A DNA stretch of 11,350 bases from JBFGFG01 sp041627475 (GCA_041627475.1 JBFKQZ010000084.1:1-11350); one strand, 5' to 3'. Positions 1-6,302 are shown, counted from the stretch's first letter. The notes: generated from the sequence alone by a model not told the origin. Numbers and translations are program-made.

Positions 1-31
1 CGACTCGCCCACACGGCTCCGTCGAGCGAAC

Positions 32-85
32 GGGTTCGGTGAGCTCGACGCCCGGTCAGGCACGGGCGCCCGACTCGCCGAACCC
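32..85 (-). terminator. Nested hairpin after the NTF2-like gene
   Basis: Outer arms 32-43 (GGGTTCGGTGAG) and 74-85 (CTCGCCGAACCC) pair over 12 bp with one G-T wobble. An inner perfect 6-bp stem lies at 49-54 (CGCCCG) and 63-68 (CGGGCG). The structure begins 6 bases beyond the stop codon (91-93) of the minus-strand gene. There is no T-tract, which is common for terminators in high-GC actinobacteria. The function is inferred from position and pairing. Confidence 0.5.
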
Positions 86-90
86 GCTCG

Positions 91-444
91 TCAGGCGTAC
101 TCGCGCTGGTAGGTGATGAGCTCGGTCTCCGGGTCGAAGCCGAAGAACGTGCCACGCGGCAGCTCGCTCCAGCGCCGGCCGGCCGCGTCGTAGGACAGCG
201 TCCACTCGACGGCGAACTCGGTGCCGTCCTCGGCCACGACCAGCCGCTTCGTCTCGATCGCGACGTTGTCCTTCCCCGACAGGTAGTCCTTCAGGTAGGC
301 CTGGATGAGGAGGTTCCCGCGGTGCGGCGGGTTGTACGGCTCGAGGTAGAGGGCGTCCTGGTCGTACAGCGACGGGAGGTCACCGAGGTCGCCGCTCTCC
401 AGCATCCCCTTCAACCGCTCCCAGGTCGTCGCAGCGTCCGCCAC
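91..444 (-). CDS. NTF2/SnoaL-like small protein
   Basis: A protein of about 117 residues with the features of the NTF2-like (SnoaL-like) cone fold: an N-terminal helix (TTWERLKGMLESGD), a short segment with YDQDALYLEPYNP and a following GN, then alternating beta strands containing VEWTLSYDAAGRRW and a final GTFFGFDPETELI. Such proteins are usually small-molecule-binding or isomerase-like domains of unknown substrate, so I give no specific function. The frame is open from a GTG at 456, but the GTG at 442-444 is preferred: it has GGAGG at 450-454, five bases upstream, while the 456 start has no good ribosome site. A hairpin follows the stop. There is no obvious operon partner in the window; the gene upstream on the chromosome is divergent across a 630-base gap. 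The fold call is moderately sure, the start less so. Confidence 0.75.
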   Translation of the reverse strand: MADAATTWERLKGMLESGDLGDLPSLYDQDALYLEPYNPPHRGNLLIQAYLKDYLSGKDNVAIETKRLVVAEDGTEFAVEWTLSYDAAGRRWSELPRGTFFGFDPETELITYQREYA

Positions 445-564
445 CGGCGCCTCCACTCGTCGTCGTCAGTCCCCCAGCGCGTGTCGCCGGGCCCCGGTCA
501 CGACCGGGCCGGACGGAGGATAGACGCTCGCCGCCGTCATCCCCCAAGGCCAACGGCGCACATC

Positions 565-817
565 TGCTCCACAGGTTTTCCACAGGGCGCTGGCCAGCTC
601 ATCGGCGTGGGCTGACCGGCCGGCGAGCGGGCTAGTCCACTCGACCCAGAAGTTCGGTGCGTCCGTGACGTGACGCCTGTTGCTGCTGCGCGCCCGAGTG
701 CCCCCTCACGGAGCGCAGCGACCGACCACCCAGACGAACAAGCACGCGCCCTCGCTGACCCTGCGCCATGTGGACAACCCGCTCCGTTCTGTGGAGAAGT
801 CCCCGTCCGCTTCCACA
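565..817. promoter_or_regulatory. Cluster of DnaA-box-like 9-mers
   Basis: Against the consensus TTATCCACA there are three 8-of-9 matches: TTTTCCACA (576-584, plus), TGTGGACAA (769-777, i.e. TTGTCCACA on minus, the form favoured in Streptomyces and mycobacteria) and TGTGGAGAA (790-798, minus). Weaker ones are TGCTCCACA (565-573, 7 of 9), TAGTCCACT (633-641) and GCTTCCACA (809-817, 6 of 9). The first two lie 11 bp apart in the same orientation, and the two minus-strand boxes 21 bp apart, close to one and two helical turns. The gap is non-coding, which suits a DnaA-binding region or origin. However, dnaA, dnaN, rpmH and an AT-rich unwinding stretch are all absent from the window, so origin status is speculative. 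The boxes are seen; the function is inferred. Confidence 0.45.
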
Positions 818-954
818 ACCGGACCGCGCCCGGTCGTGCGCTGTGTGCGCACTTCGGGGACTGGTGTGGGAGATCCGCCCGCGACGGCAGGGAGCCGGCG
901 CCCGGGCGGCGAAGACCTGCGCCGTCGCCCGATGCGTCGGACGACACCCGGGAC

Positions 955-987
955 GGGGTGGTGGACCAGGAGGGGGTTCACCACCCC
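955..987 (+). promoter_or_regulatory. 13-bp hairpin upstream of M20 gene
   Basis: Arms GGGGTGGTGGACC (955-967) and GGTTCACCACCCC (975-987) pair over 13 bp with one G-T wobble. The loop is AGGAGGG (968-974), a perfect Shine-Dalgarno core. It is about 88 bases before the M20 start and so is probably in its 5' leader, or it terminates upstream transcription. No start codon lies at a usable distance from the loop. Confidence 0.4.
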
Positions 988-1074
988 TTCTCGTGTTCCC
1001 GGTGGGCATCGACCGTCGACCTGTCACGCCCGCCACGGTCGGGCAGACTCGCCGTCCCCGAGCCCGGACACGAC

Positions 1075-2478
1075 ATGACGACCTCCGATCGCACCGACCT
1101 CGTCGCCGCCGTGCACGAGCGGTTCGACGACGTCCTCGACCGGCTCGACCGACTCGTCCGCATCCCGTCGGTGTCCGCCGACGGCCACGACCCCGAGCAG
1201 CCCCGGCGCAGCGCCGAGATGACCGCGGACCTGCTGCGCGAGGCCGGTATGGACAACGTCCGGCTCGCCGAGGTCGGCGCGGCCCCGCCGTACGTCCTCG
1301 CGGAGTGGCTCGGTGCCGGCGACGACGCCCCGACCGTCCTCCTCTACGCCCACCACGACGTCCAACCGGTCGGGACGCCGGAGGGCTGGACATCACCGCC
1401 CTTCGAACCGACGCTGCGCGACGGCCGGCTGTACGCCCGGGGTGCGGCCGACGACAAGGCCGGCGTGCTCGCCCACGTGGCGGCGGTCGAGGCCTGGCTC
1501 GCGACGCGCGGCCAGCTGCCCTGCAACGTGAAGGTCGTCATCGAGGGCGAGGAGGAGATCGGCTCGCCGCACCTGTTCGAGTTCCTCACCGCCCACGGGG
1601 ACGAGCTGCAGGCCGACGTGATCGTCCTCACTGACCTCATGAACTGGCAGGTGGGGTGGCCCAGCCTCACCGTGGCCCTGCGCGGCATGGGAGAGGTGTC
1701 GGTCACCGTCCGCACCCTCGAGCAGCCGGTCCACTCCGGGATGTACGGCGGCCCGGTGCCCGACGCGCTCACGGCGACGGCGCGGCTGCTCGCGACGCTC
1801 CACGACGAGCACGGCGACGTCGCGGTGGCCGGCTTCAGCGAGGGGCTGCGCGAACCGACGCCCGTGGAGCGGGACCGCATCGCTGCCCTCGCCGCCGACC
1901 ACCACCAGATCCGTGAGGACGCGCGCATGCTCGACGGCGTCGAGTACGTCGGCGCCCCCGACGCCGCACTGTGGGAGCGGGTCTGGTACCGCCCGACGAT
2001 CACGCCGATCGGCATGGACGTGCCGAGCACCACCGCCGCCGGCAACACCCTGCTGGCCGAGGTCACGACGAAGCTGTCGTGCCGCTTCGCGCCCGGCATG
2101 GACCCGATCCGTTCACTGGACGCGCTGACCGCCCACCTCGAGACGCACGCGCCGTTCGGGGCCCGGGTGGAGGTGACGCGGGGCCACCACAACGCGGCCT
2201 GGACGGCCGAGCCGGACGGGCCCGCCTTCACCGCCGCGGCCCGCGCGATGGCCCTCGGCTACGACCACGAGCCGGCGATCCTCGGCTGCGGCATGTCGAT
2301 CCCGTTCGTGCAGCCCTTCAGCGACGCGTTCGGTGGGGTGCCCTGCCTGCTGGTCGGCATCGAGGACCCGGCCACCAACGCCCACGGCGAGGACGAGTCG
2401 CTCCACGTCGACGACTTCCGCCGCGCGATCCTCGCCGAGGTCCACCTGTTCGCCGAGCTCGCCGACGAGCTGGGCTGA
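1075..2478 (+). CDS. M20 family zinc dipeptidase
   Basis: A 467-residue metallopeptidase of the M20 (ArgE/DapE/carnosinase-like) family, a cytosolic di-zinc enzyme releasing amino acids from dipeptides or N-acyl amino acids. Visible zinc and catalytic residues: H93 and D95 in HHDVQP, D126 in RGAADDKAG, E160-E161 in EGEEEIGS, D187 in VLTDLMN, and H437 in NAHGEDES. H220 in the VHSGMYGG motif lies in the lid/dimerisation domain, which sits between the two catalytic halves (about 200-330). HxDVQP followed by GWTSPPFEP is typical of the dipeptidase branch annotated as M20/M20A dipeptidase. The length is normal for that branch. The frame stays open upstream to 670, but that stretch is low-quality sequence; ATG 1075 begins a clean family-like N-terminus (TTSDRTDLVAAVHERF), with only a weak GGA six bases upstream. 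The gene stands alone and ends at a strong hairpin. The exact substrate is unknown. Confidence 0.93.
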   Translation: MTTSDRTDLVAAVHERFDDVLDRLDRLVRIPSVSADGHDPEQPRRSAEMTADLLREAGMDNVRLAEVGAAPPYVLAEWLGAGDDAPTVLLYAHHDVQPVGTPEGWTSPPFEPTLRDGRLYARGAADDKAGVLAHVAAVEAWLATRGQLPCNVKVVIEGEEEIGSPHLFEFLTAHGDELQADVIVLTDLMNWQVGWPSLTVALRGMGEVSVTVRTLEQPVHSGMYGGPVPDALTATARLLATLHDEHGDVAVAGFSEGLREPTPVERDRIAALAADHHQIREDARMLDGVEYVGAPDAALWERVWYRPTITPIGMDVPSTTAAGNTLLAEVTTKLSCRFAPGMDPIRSLDALTAHLETHAPFGARVEVTRGHHNAAWTAEPDGPAFTAAARAMALGYDHEPAILGCGMSIPFVQPFSDAFGGVPCLLVGIEDPATNAHGEDESLHVDDFRRAILAEVHLFAELADELG

Positions 2479-2494
2479 GCGGCCCGGACGTGCG

Positions 2495-2528
2495 ACGAGG
2501 CCCGTCCGGGAGGGTGGACGGGCCTCGT
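2495..2528. terminator. Shared bidirectional terminator
   Basis: A perfect 13-bp inverted repeat, ACGAGGCCCGTCC (2495-2507) and GGACGGGCCTCGT (2516-2528), with an 8-base loop. It lies 17 bases after the M20 stop and 58 bases beyond the stop of the convergent small gene, so it can serve both. There is no T-tract. Confidence 0.75.
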
Positions 2529-2585
2529 GGGCCCCGTGCGCGTCGAGCTGGGGAGATCGCGGCGCCGGGGAGGTCTCGTGTGGTG

Positions 2586-2792
2586 TCAGCGAGCAGGGCC
2601 GAGCACGGCCTGCGCCGTCGCGCGACGCTGCTGCAGTCGGGCTGCGGCGTCGTCAGCGGCGGCGACCAGCGCCGTCGTCATCCGTGAGCTGAGGTCGCGC
2701 CCCTGCGCGACCCGCACGCGGTGCAGCGTCGCACGCTGCTGGTCTGCAGCCATGCGGCCCGCCGCGATGGGCTGAGCGAACCAGGTGTGCAT
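2586..2792 (-). CDS. Small uncharacterised helical protein
   Basis: A predicted 68-residue protein beginning MHTWFAQPIAAGRMAADQ and then largely amphipathic helix rich in Ala, Arg and Gln (RMTTALVAAADDAAARLQQ). I recognise no family. The ATG at 2790-2792 is chosen because GGAG ends six bases before it; the open frame continues upstream to 2876, but that part covers the predicted promoter and palindromes. It is expressed away from the winged-helix regulator at 2994, with which it shares a 200-base control region, so it may be that regulator's target. No transmembrane segment, cysteine pair or catalytic motif is visible. It is a real gene by its ribosome site, promoter and terminator, but remains hypothetical. 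Confidence 0.6.
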   Translation of the reverse strand: MHTWFAQPIAAGRMAADQQRATLHRVRVAQGRDLSSRMTTALVAAADDAAARLQQRRATAQAVLGPAR

Positions 2793-2815
2793 GTCGTCTC
2801 CGATGGGATTCCCGT

Positions 2816-2829
2816 TCGAAAGGTTTCGA
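2816..2829. promoter_or_regulatory. Candidate operator palindrome TCGAAA-GG-TTTCGA
   Basis: A perfect 14-bp palindrome with 6-bp arms and a 2-bp centre. It lies between the predicted minus promoter (2848-2876) and the start of the small gene, where a bound repressor would block transcription. It has the same 6-2-6 layout as the palindrome at 2913-2926 and shares the TCGAA core. The binding protein is presumably the adjacent winged-helix regulator; that is inference. Confidence 0.45.
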
Positions 2830-2847
2830 GTGGTGGGTCCGGGCATT

Positions 2848-2876
2848 ATCGTACGGTATTCGTAGAACACCCGCAA
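2848..2876 (-). promoter_or_regulatory. Promoter for the small minus-strand gene
   Basis: On the minus strand, TTGCGG (2876-2871) and TACGAT (2853-2848) are separated by exactly 17 bases, a good match to the sigma-70/SigA -35 and -10 pattern. Transcription would start near 2841, giving a leader of about 49 bases that contains the 2816-2829 palindrome. The local sequence is clearly more AT-rich than its surroundings. Confidence 0.5.
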
Positions 2877-2899
2877 GCGGTTTGGGTCGATCGATATAG

Positions 2900-2970
2900 G
2901 TACGTCCGTACAGGTTCGTTCGAACCGTTCGCCGGGCGTCGAACGATGGGGGTGGTACCGTCATCGAACG
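2900..2970. promoter_or_regulatory. Operator-like palindromes and repeats before the regulator
   Basis: This stretch has GTACG-TC-CGTAC (2900-2911, perfect), GGTTCG-TT-CGAACC (2913-2926, perfect 14 bp), an inverted CCGTTCG at 2925-2931, and direct TCGAACG copies at 2939-2945 and 2964-2970, 25 bp apart. A possible -10, TACCGT (2956-2961), lies among them, about 33 bases before the chosen GTG start. The density suggests cooperative binding of a regulator controlling its own promoter. The sequence is seen; the role is inferred. Confidence 0.45.
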
Positions 2971-2993
2971 GAAGCGATCCCTGGAAGGCACCC

Positions 2994-4148
2994 GTGCAGG
3001 TCGTCGACCTCCGCCCCGGACGACGGGCGACCCCGCCCACGATCGAGCTGTGGGCCTCGACCGGTGCCGAGCTCGTGCGCAGCGCCGCAGCGCTCACGCG
3101 CAACCCGTGTGACGGGTTCGACGTCGGCGACGACCGCCTCGCCGAACTGGCCGGCCGGCTCGACGACGACGTGCGCGACCACCTCCTCGCCCAGCCCGAG
3201 GAGCTCTGGCTCCACCTGACCTCGCTCGTCGCCCGACTCGAGGAGCCGGGCACGGCGGAGGACCTGCTGGCCATGCTCGAGGAGCGACCGCAGGAGGTGT
3301 GGCGGATCCTCTTCGAGCAGCCGCTGGGCGACTTCGGCGACCGTGCCCCGGAGCGCTGGCGCGCCGAGCTGGACGACGCCTCCCCTGCCGACGACGCCGA
3401 GCTCGCGCTGCTCGACCGCTACCTCGCCGGCGAGGCGACCGCGGACGACGTCCGGTCCTGGGTCTCGTCGCTGGACGGCAACGACAAGCTGGCCACGATG
3501 CTGGACCCGCTGCTCGCCGACGAGCCGACCGCGATCGTCGGCGCCCTGCACCGCACGCTGACCTCGATCCAGCAGACCGTCGGGGCCGAGATGCTCGCCG
3601 AGGCGATCGGCCCGATGCAGCGCGAGGTGGTCGCCCGCCGCCAGCAGCTCGAGGCCGGCCGACACCCCGGCGAGCTCGTCGTGGAGGCGACCAACGGCTA
3701 CGAGCTGAGCGACGAGCTGCCGGTCGAGCGCGTCCTGCTGCTGCCGTCCTACTGGTTCCGGCCGTGGCTGATCATCAACCGCATCGACGACGTCGAGGTC
3801 CTGACCTCCCCGGTCGCCGACGAGCACCTCGCCCTGCCGTCCGCCGCGCCACCCCCGGCGCTCGTCAAGCTGACCAAGGCGCTCGGCGACGAGGGTCGGC
3901 TGCGGCTGCTGCGCCGCATGGGGGGCGGCCCGATCACGCTCGCCGACGCGATGGACGAGCTCGACCTGGCCAAGACGACGGCCCACCACCACCTGTCGAT
4001 CCTGCGACAGGCCGGGTTGGTCGTGATCCGCGGAGAGGGGCGGGACAGCCGCTACGCCCTGCGTGCCCACGCCCCCACGGCGGCGAACAAGGCGCTCGAG
4101 GACTACCTCGGCAGCGCCGTCCCGCTCGCCGAGGCCGACACCGACTGA
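2994..4148 (+). CDS. ArsR-like winged-helix regulator, large N-terminal domain
   Basis: A DNA-binding transcriptional regulator of 384 residues. The C-terminal winged helix (about 288-355) is ArsR-like: ALVKLTKALGDEGRLRLLRRM leads in, the recognition helix region is KTTAHHHLSILRQAGLVVIR, and a basic wing with GEGRDSRYALR follows. Before it lies a mostly acidic helical region of about 280 residues, with no metal-binding cysteines. This layout resembles actinobacterial DUF5937-type ArsR regulators, where the large domain probably senses a ligand; that assignment is from memory. The frame is open back to 2721 and has an ATG at 2946, but GTG 2994 is preferred because GGAAGG (2983-2988) sits five bases upstream and the earlier part overlaps the operator region. 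It is divergent from the 68-codon gene. The stop codon is inside a terminator hairpin. Ligand and targets are unknown. Confidence 0.85.
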   Translation: MQVVDLRPGRRATPPTIELWASTGAELVRSAAALTRNPCDGFDVGDDRLAELAGRLDDDVRDHLLAQPEELWLHLTSLVARLEEPGTAEDLLAMLEERPQEVWRILFEQPLGDFGDRAPERWRAELDDASPADDAELALLDRYLAGEATADDVRSWVSSLDGNDKLATMLDPLLADEPTAIVGALHRTLTSIQQTVGAEMLAEAIGPMQREVVARRQQLEAGRHPGELVVEATNGYELSDELPVERVLLLPSYWFRPWLIINRIDDVEVLTSPVADEHLALPSAAPPPALVKLTKALGDEGRLRLLRRMGGGPITLADAMDELDLAKTTAHHHLSILRQAGLVVIRGEGRDSRYALRAHAPTAANKALEDYLGSAVPLAEADTD

Positions 4149-4190
4149 CACCCCACCGCCGCGCTGCTCGCGCGCGGCTTCCGGGTGTCA
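4146..4190 (+). terminator. Terminator overlapping the regulator stop codon
   Basis: Outer arms TGACACCC (4146-4153) and GGGTGTCA (4183-4190) pair perfectly, and inside them GCCGCGC (4158-4164) pairs with GCGCGGC (4172-4178). The left arm starts with the regulator's TGA stop. No T-tract follows. Confidence 0.65.
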
Positions 4191-4299
4191 CGTCACCGGC
4201 TCCGGCATGCTTCGTTCAACAGCGTGACACCTCTCCGTCACCACACCGACGTGGTGGCCGCCCGGCGCAGACGCCCACGCACCGGGTAGGGAGCATGCA

Positions 4300-4476
4300 T
4301 TGAGCCCCCCAGCCGCCCGGTCCGGAGCTCGTCCCGGCCGCATCGAGACCACGCGCTTCCGCTGTCCCTGCGGCCGCTCCGTCGCGGCCCAGCGCGGCAC
4401 CGAGGCGGCGCGCAGCAAGCGCTGCTCGAGCTGTCGGAGCCGACAGCAGGCCGACCCGCCGCTGCACCGCACCTGA
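4300..4476 (+). CDS. Small four-cysteine zinc-ribbon-like protein
   Basis: A predicted 58-residue protein from a TTG start. It has cysteines 22 and 24 (RFRCPCGRSV) and 42 and 45 (KRCSSCRSRQ), i.e. C-x-C-x17-C-x2-C, and is basic between the pairs, which suggests a zinc knuckle or ribbon that binds nucleic acid or a partner. TTG 4300-4302 is the only start in this frame after the stop at 4225; TAGGGAG ends seven bases before it, ideal spacing. About 88% of codons end in G or C, and a 10-bp terminator follows the stop. An ATG at 4295 reads only Met-His-stop (ATGCATTGA) and overlaps the TTG. I recognise no named family; the N-terminal 18 residues are Pro/Arg-rich and likely disordered. Gene reality is fairly likely; function is unknown. 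Confidence 0.62.
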   Translation: MSPPAARSGARPGRIETTRFRCPCGRSVAAQRGTEAARSKRCSSCRSRQQADPPLHRT

Positions 4477-4487
4477 CCCAGACGACC

Positions 4488-4512
4488 ACGACCCCGCCGC
4501 GAGCGGGGTCGT
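4488..4512. terminator. Bidirectional terminator between convergent genes
   Basis: A perfect 10-bp stem, ACGACCCCGC (4488-4497) and GCGGGGTCGT (4503-4512), with a 5-base loop CGCGA. It lies 11 bases after the stop of the four-cysteine gene and 13 bases beyond the stop of the SGNH gene on the other strand. Confidence 0.75.
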
Positions 4513-4525
4513 CCGCGTCCCAGGG

Positions 4526-5371
4526 CTACTCGTCGCGACCCGGTCGCGGGGGCCGGTCGGCGGCGCCGCTCAGCTGTGCCACGAGGGCATCGGCCACGGC
4601 CCGCCCGACGGCGGCGTGGGCTGCCTTCGGCCAGTGGATCCCGTCGTCGTTGAGCGCCGCGGCGTGGGGTTCGACGAGCGGCCACGCGGCGACGGGCGTG
4701 AAGCCGTGCGCAGCCGCCTGGGCGAGCTGCGCCGCTGCCCGCTCCTCGAACCGGACGTGGTCGTTCCCGTAGTACTCGGAACGATGGCTGCTCGGCCCCA
4801 GTGCCACCCCCGCGGCGCCGTGCGCGACCGCACGCAGGTGGTCCAGCAAGCCGTCGTGTGCACGCGCGAACTCGGCCGGCGGCGTCCGCACGAACCGCCC
4901 TCCCGTCGCGCGGACGATGGCCGGGTACAGCTGGTGCAGCCCCCGTCGCACCCGCCGGCGCAGTGCGGGCGGCCGCAGGTGGGGGACGAGCGCCTGCACC
5001 GGGGTCGGGACGCCCATCGGGGCGTGGTCGTAGGACCCGAGTGCGAGCACGACCGCATCGGCACGCGCGAGGACCTCGAACTGCACGTGCCGGTCCTTGC
5101 GCACGAGGTCCAGCGCCTCGCGGACCGTCCGCGCCGGTCGGGCGAGCACCTGGACCTCGACCGGCTCGCCGAGGGCCGCCGCGAGGTGGTCCGCCGCCAC
5201 GTTCGGCCACAGCTGCGGCGCGTCCGGCAGCTGCGGGCCGTCGTCGTCGGTGAAGGAGAACGAGTCACCGAGCACCACCAGGCGGACCGGTCCACCGGGG
5301 TGGGCGCGACGCCGCCCCGGGGCGAACCGCGGCTCGTCCGGCCAGGCGTCGTCCGGGAGGAGCGCGGTCAC
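4526..5371 (-). CDS. SGNH/GDSL acyl hydrolase, OctT-like
   Basis: A 281-residue serine hydrolase of the SGNH type. Block I is LVVLGDSFSF with nucleophile Ser37; the C-terminal DxxH pair is D243 and H246 in DDGIHWP. Between them are APQLWPNVAADHLAAAL and VVLALGSYDHAP. The LGDS-(~15)-PQLWPNVAA start, the central RPPALRRRVR stretch and the NDDGIHW end closely resemble, from memory, mycobacterial OctT (Rv2418c), the diglucosylglycerate octanoyltransferase of methylglucose lipopolysaccharide synthesis. The general class is firm; the OctT assignment is a hypothesis, since no sugar-lipid genes are in the window. The GTG start (5371-5369) shares GTGA with the stop of heme A synthase, implying translational coupling. 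The open frame extends to 5626 upstream, but that part is the shadow of the heme A synthase frame. No signal peptide is seen, so it is probably cytosolic. Confidence 0.85.
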   Translation of the reverse strand: MTALLPDDAWPDEPRFAPGRRRAHPGGPVRLVVLGDSFSFTDDDGPQLPDAPQLWPNVAADHLAAALGEPVEVQVLARPARTVREALDLVRKDRHVQFEVLARADAVVLALGSYDHAPMGVPTPVQALVPHLRPPALRRRVRRGLHQLYPAIVRATGGRFVRTPPAEFARAHDGLLDHLRAVAHGAAGVALGPSSHRSEYYGNDHVRFEERAAAQLAQAAAHGFTPVAAWPLVEPHAAALNDDGIHWPKAAHAAVGRAVADALVAQLSGAADRPPRPGRDE

Positions 5372-6246
5372 GCGACCGCCAGCGGTTCCCGCACCGGGTC
5401 GGCGGCGAGCAGGCTGACGCGGACCGCCGCCACCCAGAACAGCGTCGCCAGCAGCATGTGGACGAGCACGAGCTCGGCCGGAACGCCGGTGAAGTACTGC
5501 CAGTAGCCGACGCCCCCCTGGGCGAGCTCGATGCCGAGCAGCAGCGTCGTCGCGCGTGCGAGCCGGTCGGCCCCCAGACGCCGCGCCTGCACCAGCACGA
5601 GCACGGTCAGCCCCACGGTCAGCCACACGCTGATGCCGTGGAGCCGGGCCACCTCGGTGATCGCGATGCCGAGCCGGTCCGTCCCCGGGTCACCGGCGTG
5701 CGGTCCCGTGGCGGTCACGACGGTGCCCAGCACCAGCACGACGGCCCCGAGCGCGGGGACCAGCCGTGCGGTCGGCAGCGCCCTCGCGGCCGGGTCGGGC
5801 GCACCGTGGCGGACGCGGTGGACGACCACGGTGGCCACCGCGATCAGCACCATCGAGAGGAGGAAGTGCGCCATGACCGTGGCCCAGTGCAGGTCCAGGC
5901 GCACCGTGATGCCGCCGAGCACCGCCTGTGCGAGGACCCCTGCCACGAGCCAGCCCGTCAGCCGTCGGACCACGTGCCCCTCGGCCAGCTCACGGCGAGC
6001 TGCGAGGAAGGCACCGACCACGGCGGACAGCACGACGAACGACAGGAGTCGGTTGCCGAACTCGACGTAGACGTGCCAGCCGGCCTCCCCACCCGGCGGC
6101 GGCACGACGGAGCCCTGCTCGCACGCCGGCCACTCCGAGCAGCCCAGCCCCGAGCCCGTCACCCGCACGGCACCACCGGTGACGACGATCATGATGTTGG
6201 TCGCGAGCGCTGCCGACGACCAACGGCGGAGGGAGGTCGATTCCAT
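5368..6246 (-). CDS. ctaA: Heme A synthase (COX15/CtaA)
   Basis: Converts heme O to heme A in the membrane for cytochrome aa3/caa3 oxidase. The 292 residues hold about eight hydrophobic helices in two four-helix halves. The signature GGAVRVTGSGLGCSEWPAC carries the extracellular cysteine pair C36 and C42. Heme-region histidines include H127 (MAHFLLSM), H203 (RLHGISVW) and H263 (LVHMLLATLFW). E62 is in VEFGNRLLSF; at the place where Bacillus CtaA has His (EYxHR), this protein has Asn65, which I recall as usual for actinobacterial members. ATG 6246 is chosen because the frame becomes a signature-like membrane N-terminus there. No Shine-Dalgarno is present; instead TACCCT lies seven bases upstream, fitting leaderless transcription. 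It is divergent from the ctaB unit and overlaps the downstream SGNH gene by four bases. Confidence 0.95.
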   Translation of the reverse strand: MESTSLRRWSSAALATNIMIVVTGGAVRVTGSGLGCSEWPACEQGSVVPPPGGEAGWHVYVEFGNRLLSFVVLSAVVGAFLAARRELAEGHVVRRLTGWLVAGVLAQAVLGGITVRLDLHWATVMAHFLLSMVLIAVATVVVHRVRHGAPDPAARALPTARLVPALGAVVLVLGTVVTATGPHAGDPGTDRLGIAITEVARLHGISVWLTVGLTVLVLVQARRLGADRLARATTLLLGIELAQGGVGYWQYFTGVPAELVLVHMLLATLFWVAAVRVSLLAADPVREPLAVA

Positions 6247-6251
6247 GCCGT

Positions 6252-6260
6252 GGAGGGTAC
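6252..6260 (-). promoter_or_regulatory. Leaderless promoter of heme A synthase gene
   Basis: On the minus strand GTACCCTCC (6260-6252) contains TACCCT, a TAnnnT -10 hexamer ending seven bases before ATG 6246. Transcription would begin at or next to the A of the start codon. No ribosome site is present, which fits. The same 9-mer occurs on the plus strand at 6326-6334 in front of the opposite unit. No clear -35 is seen. Confidence 0.5.
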
Positions 6261-6302
6261 GTGGTGGCACCGGTCCGGCCGTGCGCGCGCCTCGGCCACC
6301 GG

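Larger units (their letters stand above)
445..1074. other. 630-base gap without a convincing gene
   Basis: Long open frames cross this gap on both strands, but their products are arginine- and proline-rich and look like no protein family, as expected for stop-poor high-GC DNA. What it does hold is a DnaA-box-like cluster (565-817), a short palindrome GTGCGCAC (845-852) and a strong hairpin (955-987) ahead of the M20 gene. I see no tRNA cloverleaf and no SRP RNA core motif. Confidence 0.6.

Noticed and set aside
565..817. Calling the DnaA-box cluster a proven oriC
   Set aside because: No AT-rich unwinding element, dnaA, dnaN or rpmH is in the window; reported only as a candidate regulatory cluster.
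670..1074. Upstream extension of the M20 dipeptidase frame, with start at 670
   Set aside because: Lacks any family-like sequence, covers the DnaA-box cluster and the hairpin, and ATG 1075 gives a normal M20 N-terminus.
2721..2993. Longer forms of the winged-helix regulator (starts at 2721, 2946 or 2952)
   Set aside because: They run across the antisense small gene or the operator palindromes and have no ribosome site; GTG 2994 has GGAAGG at good spacing. ATG 2946 cannot be fully excluded.
4188..5210. A 340-codon minus-strand frame over the SGNH and four-cysteine genes
   Set aside because: Arg/Gly/Ala/Pro-rich shadow; the real SGNH frame has GDS and DxxH motifs in order.
5459..5467. Isolated DnaA-box-like TGTGGACGA
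   Set aside because: A single 7-of-9 match inside the heme A synthase gene; expected by chance.
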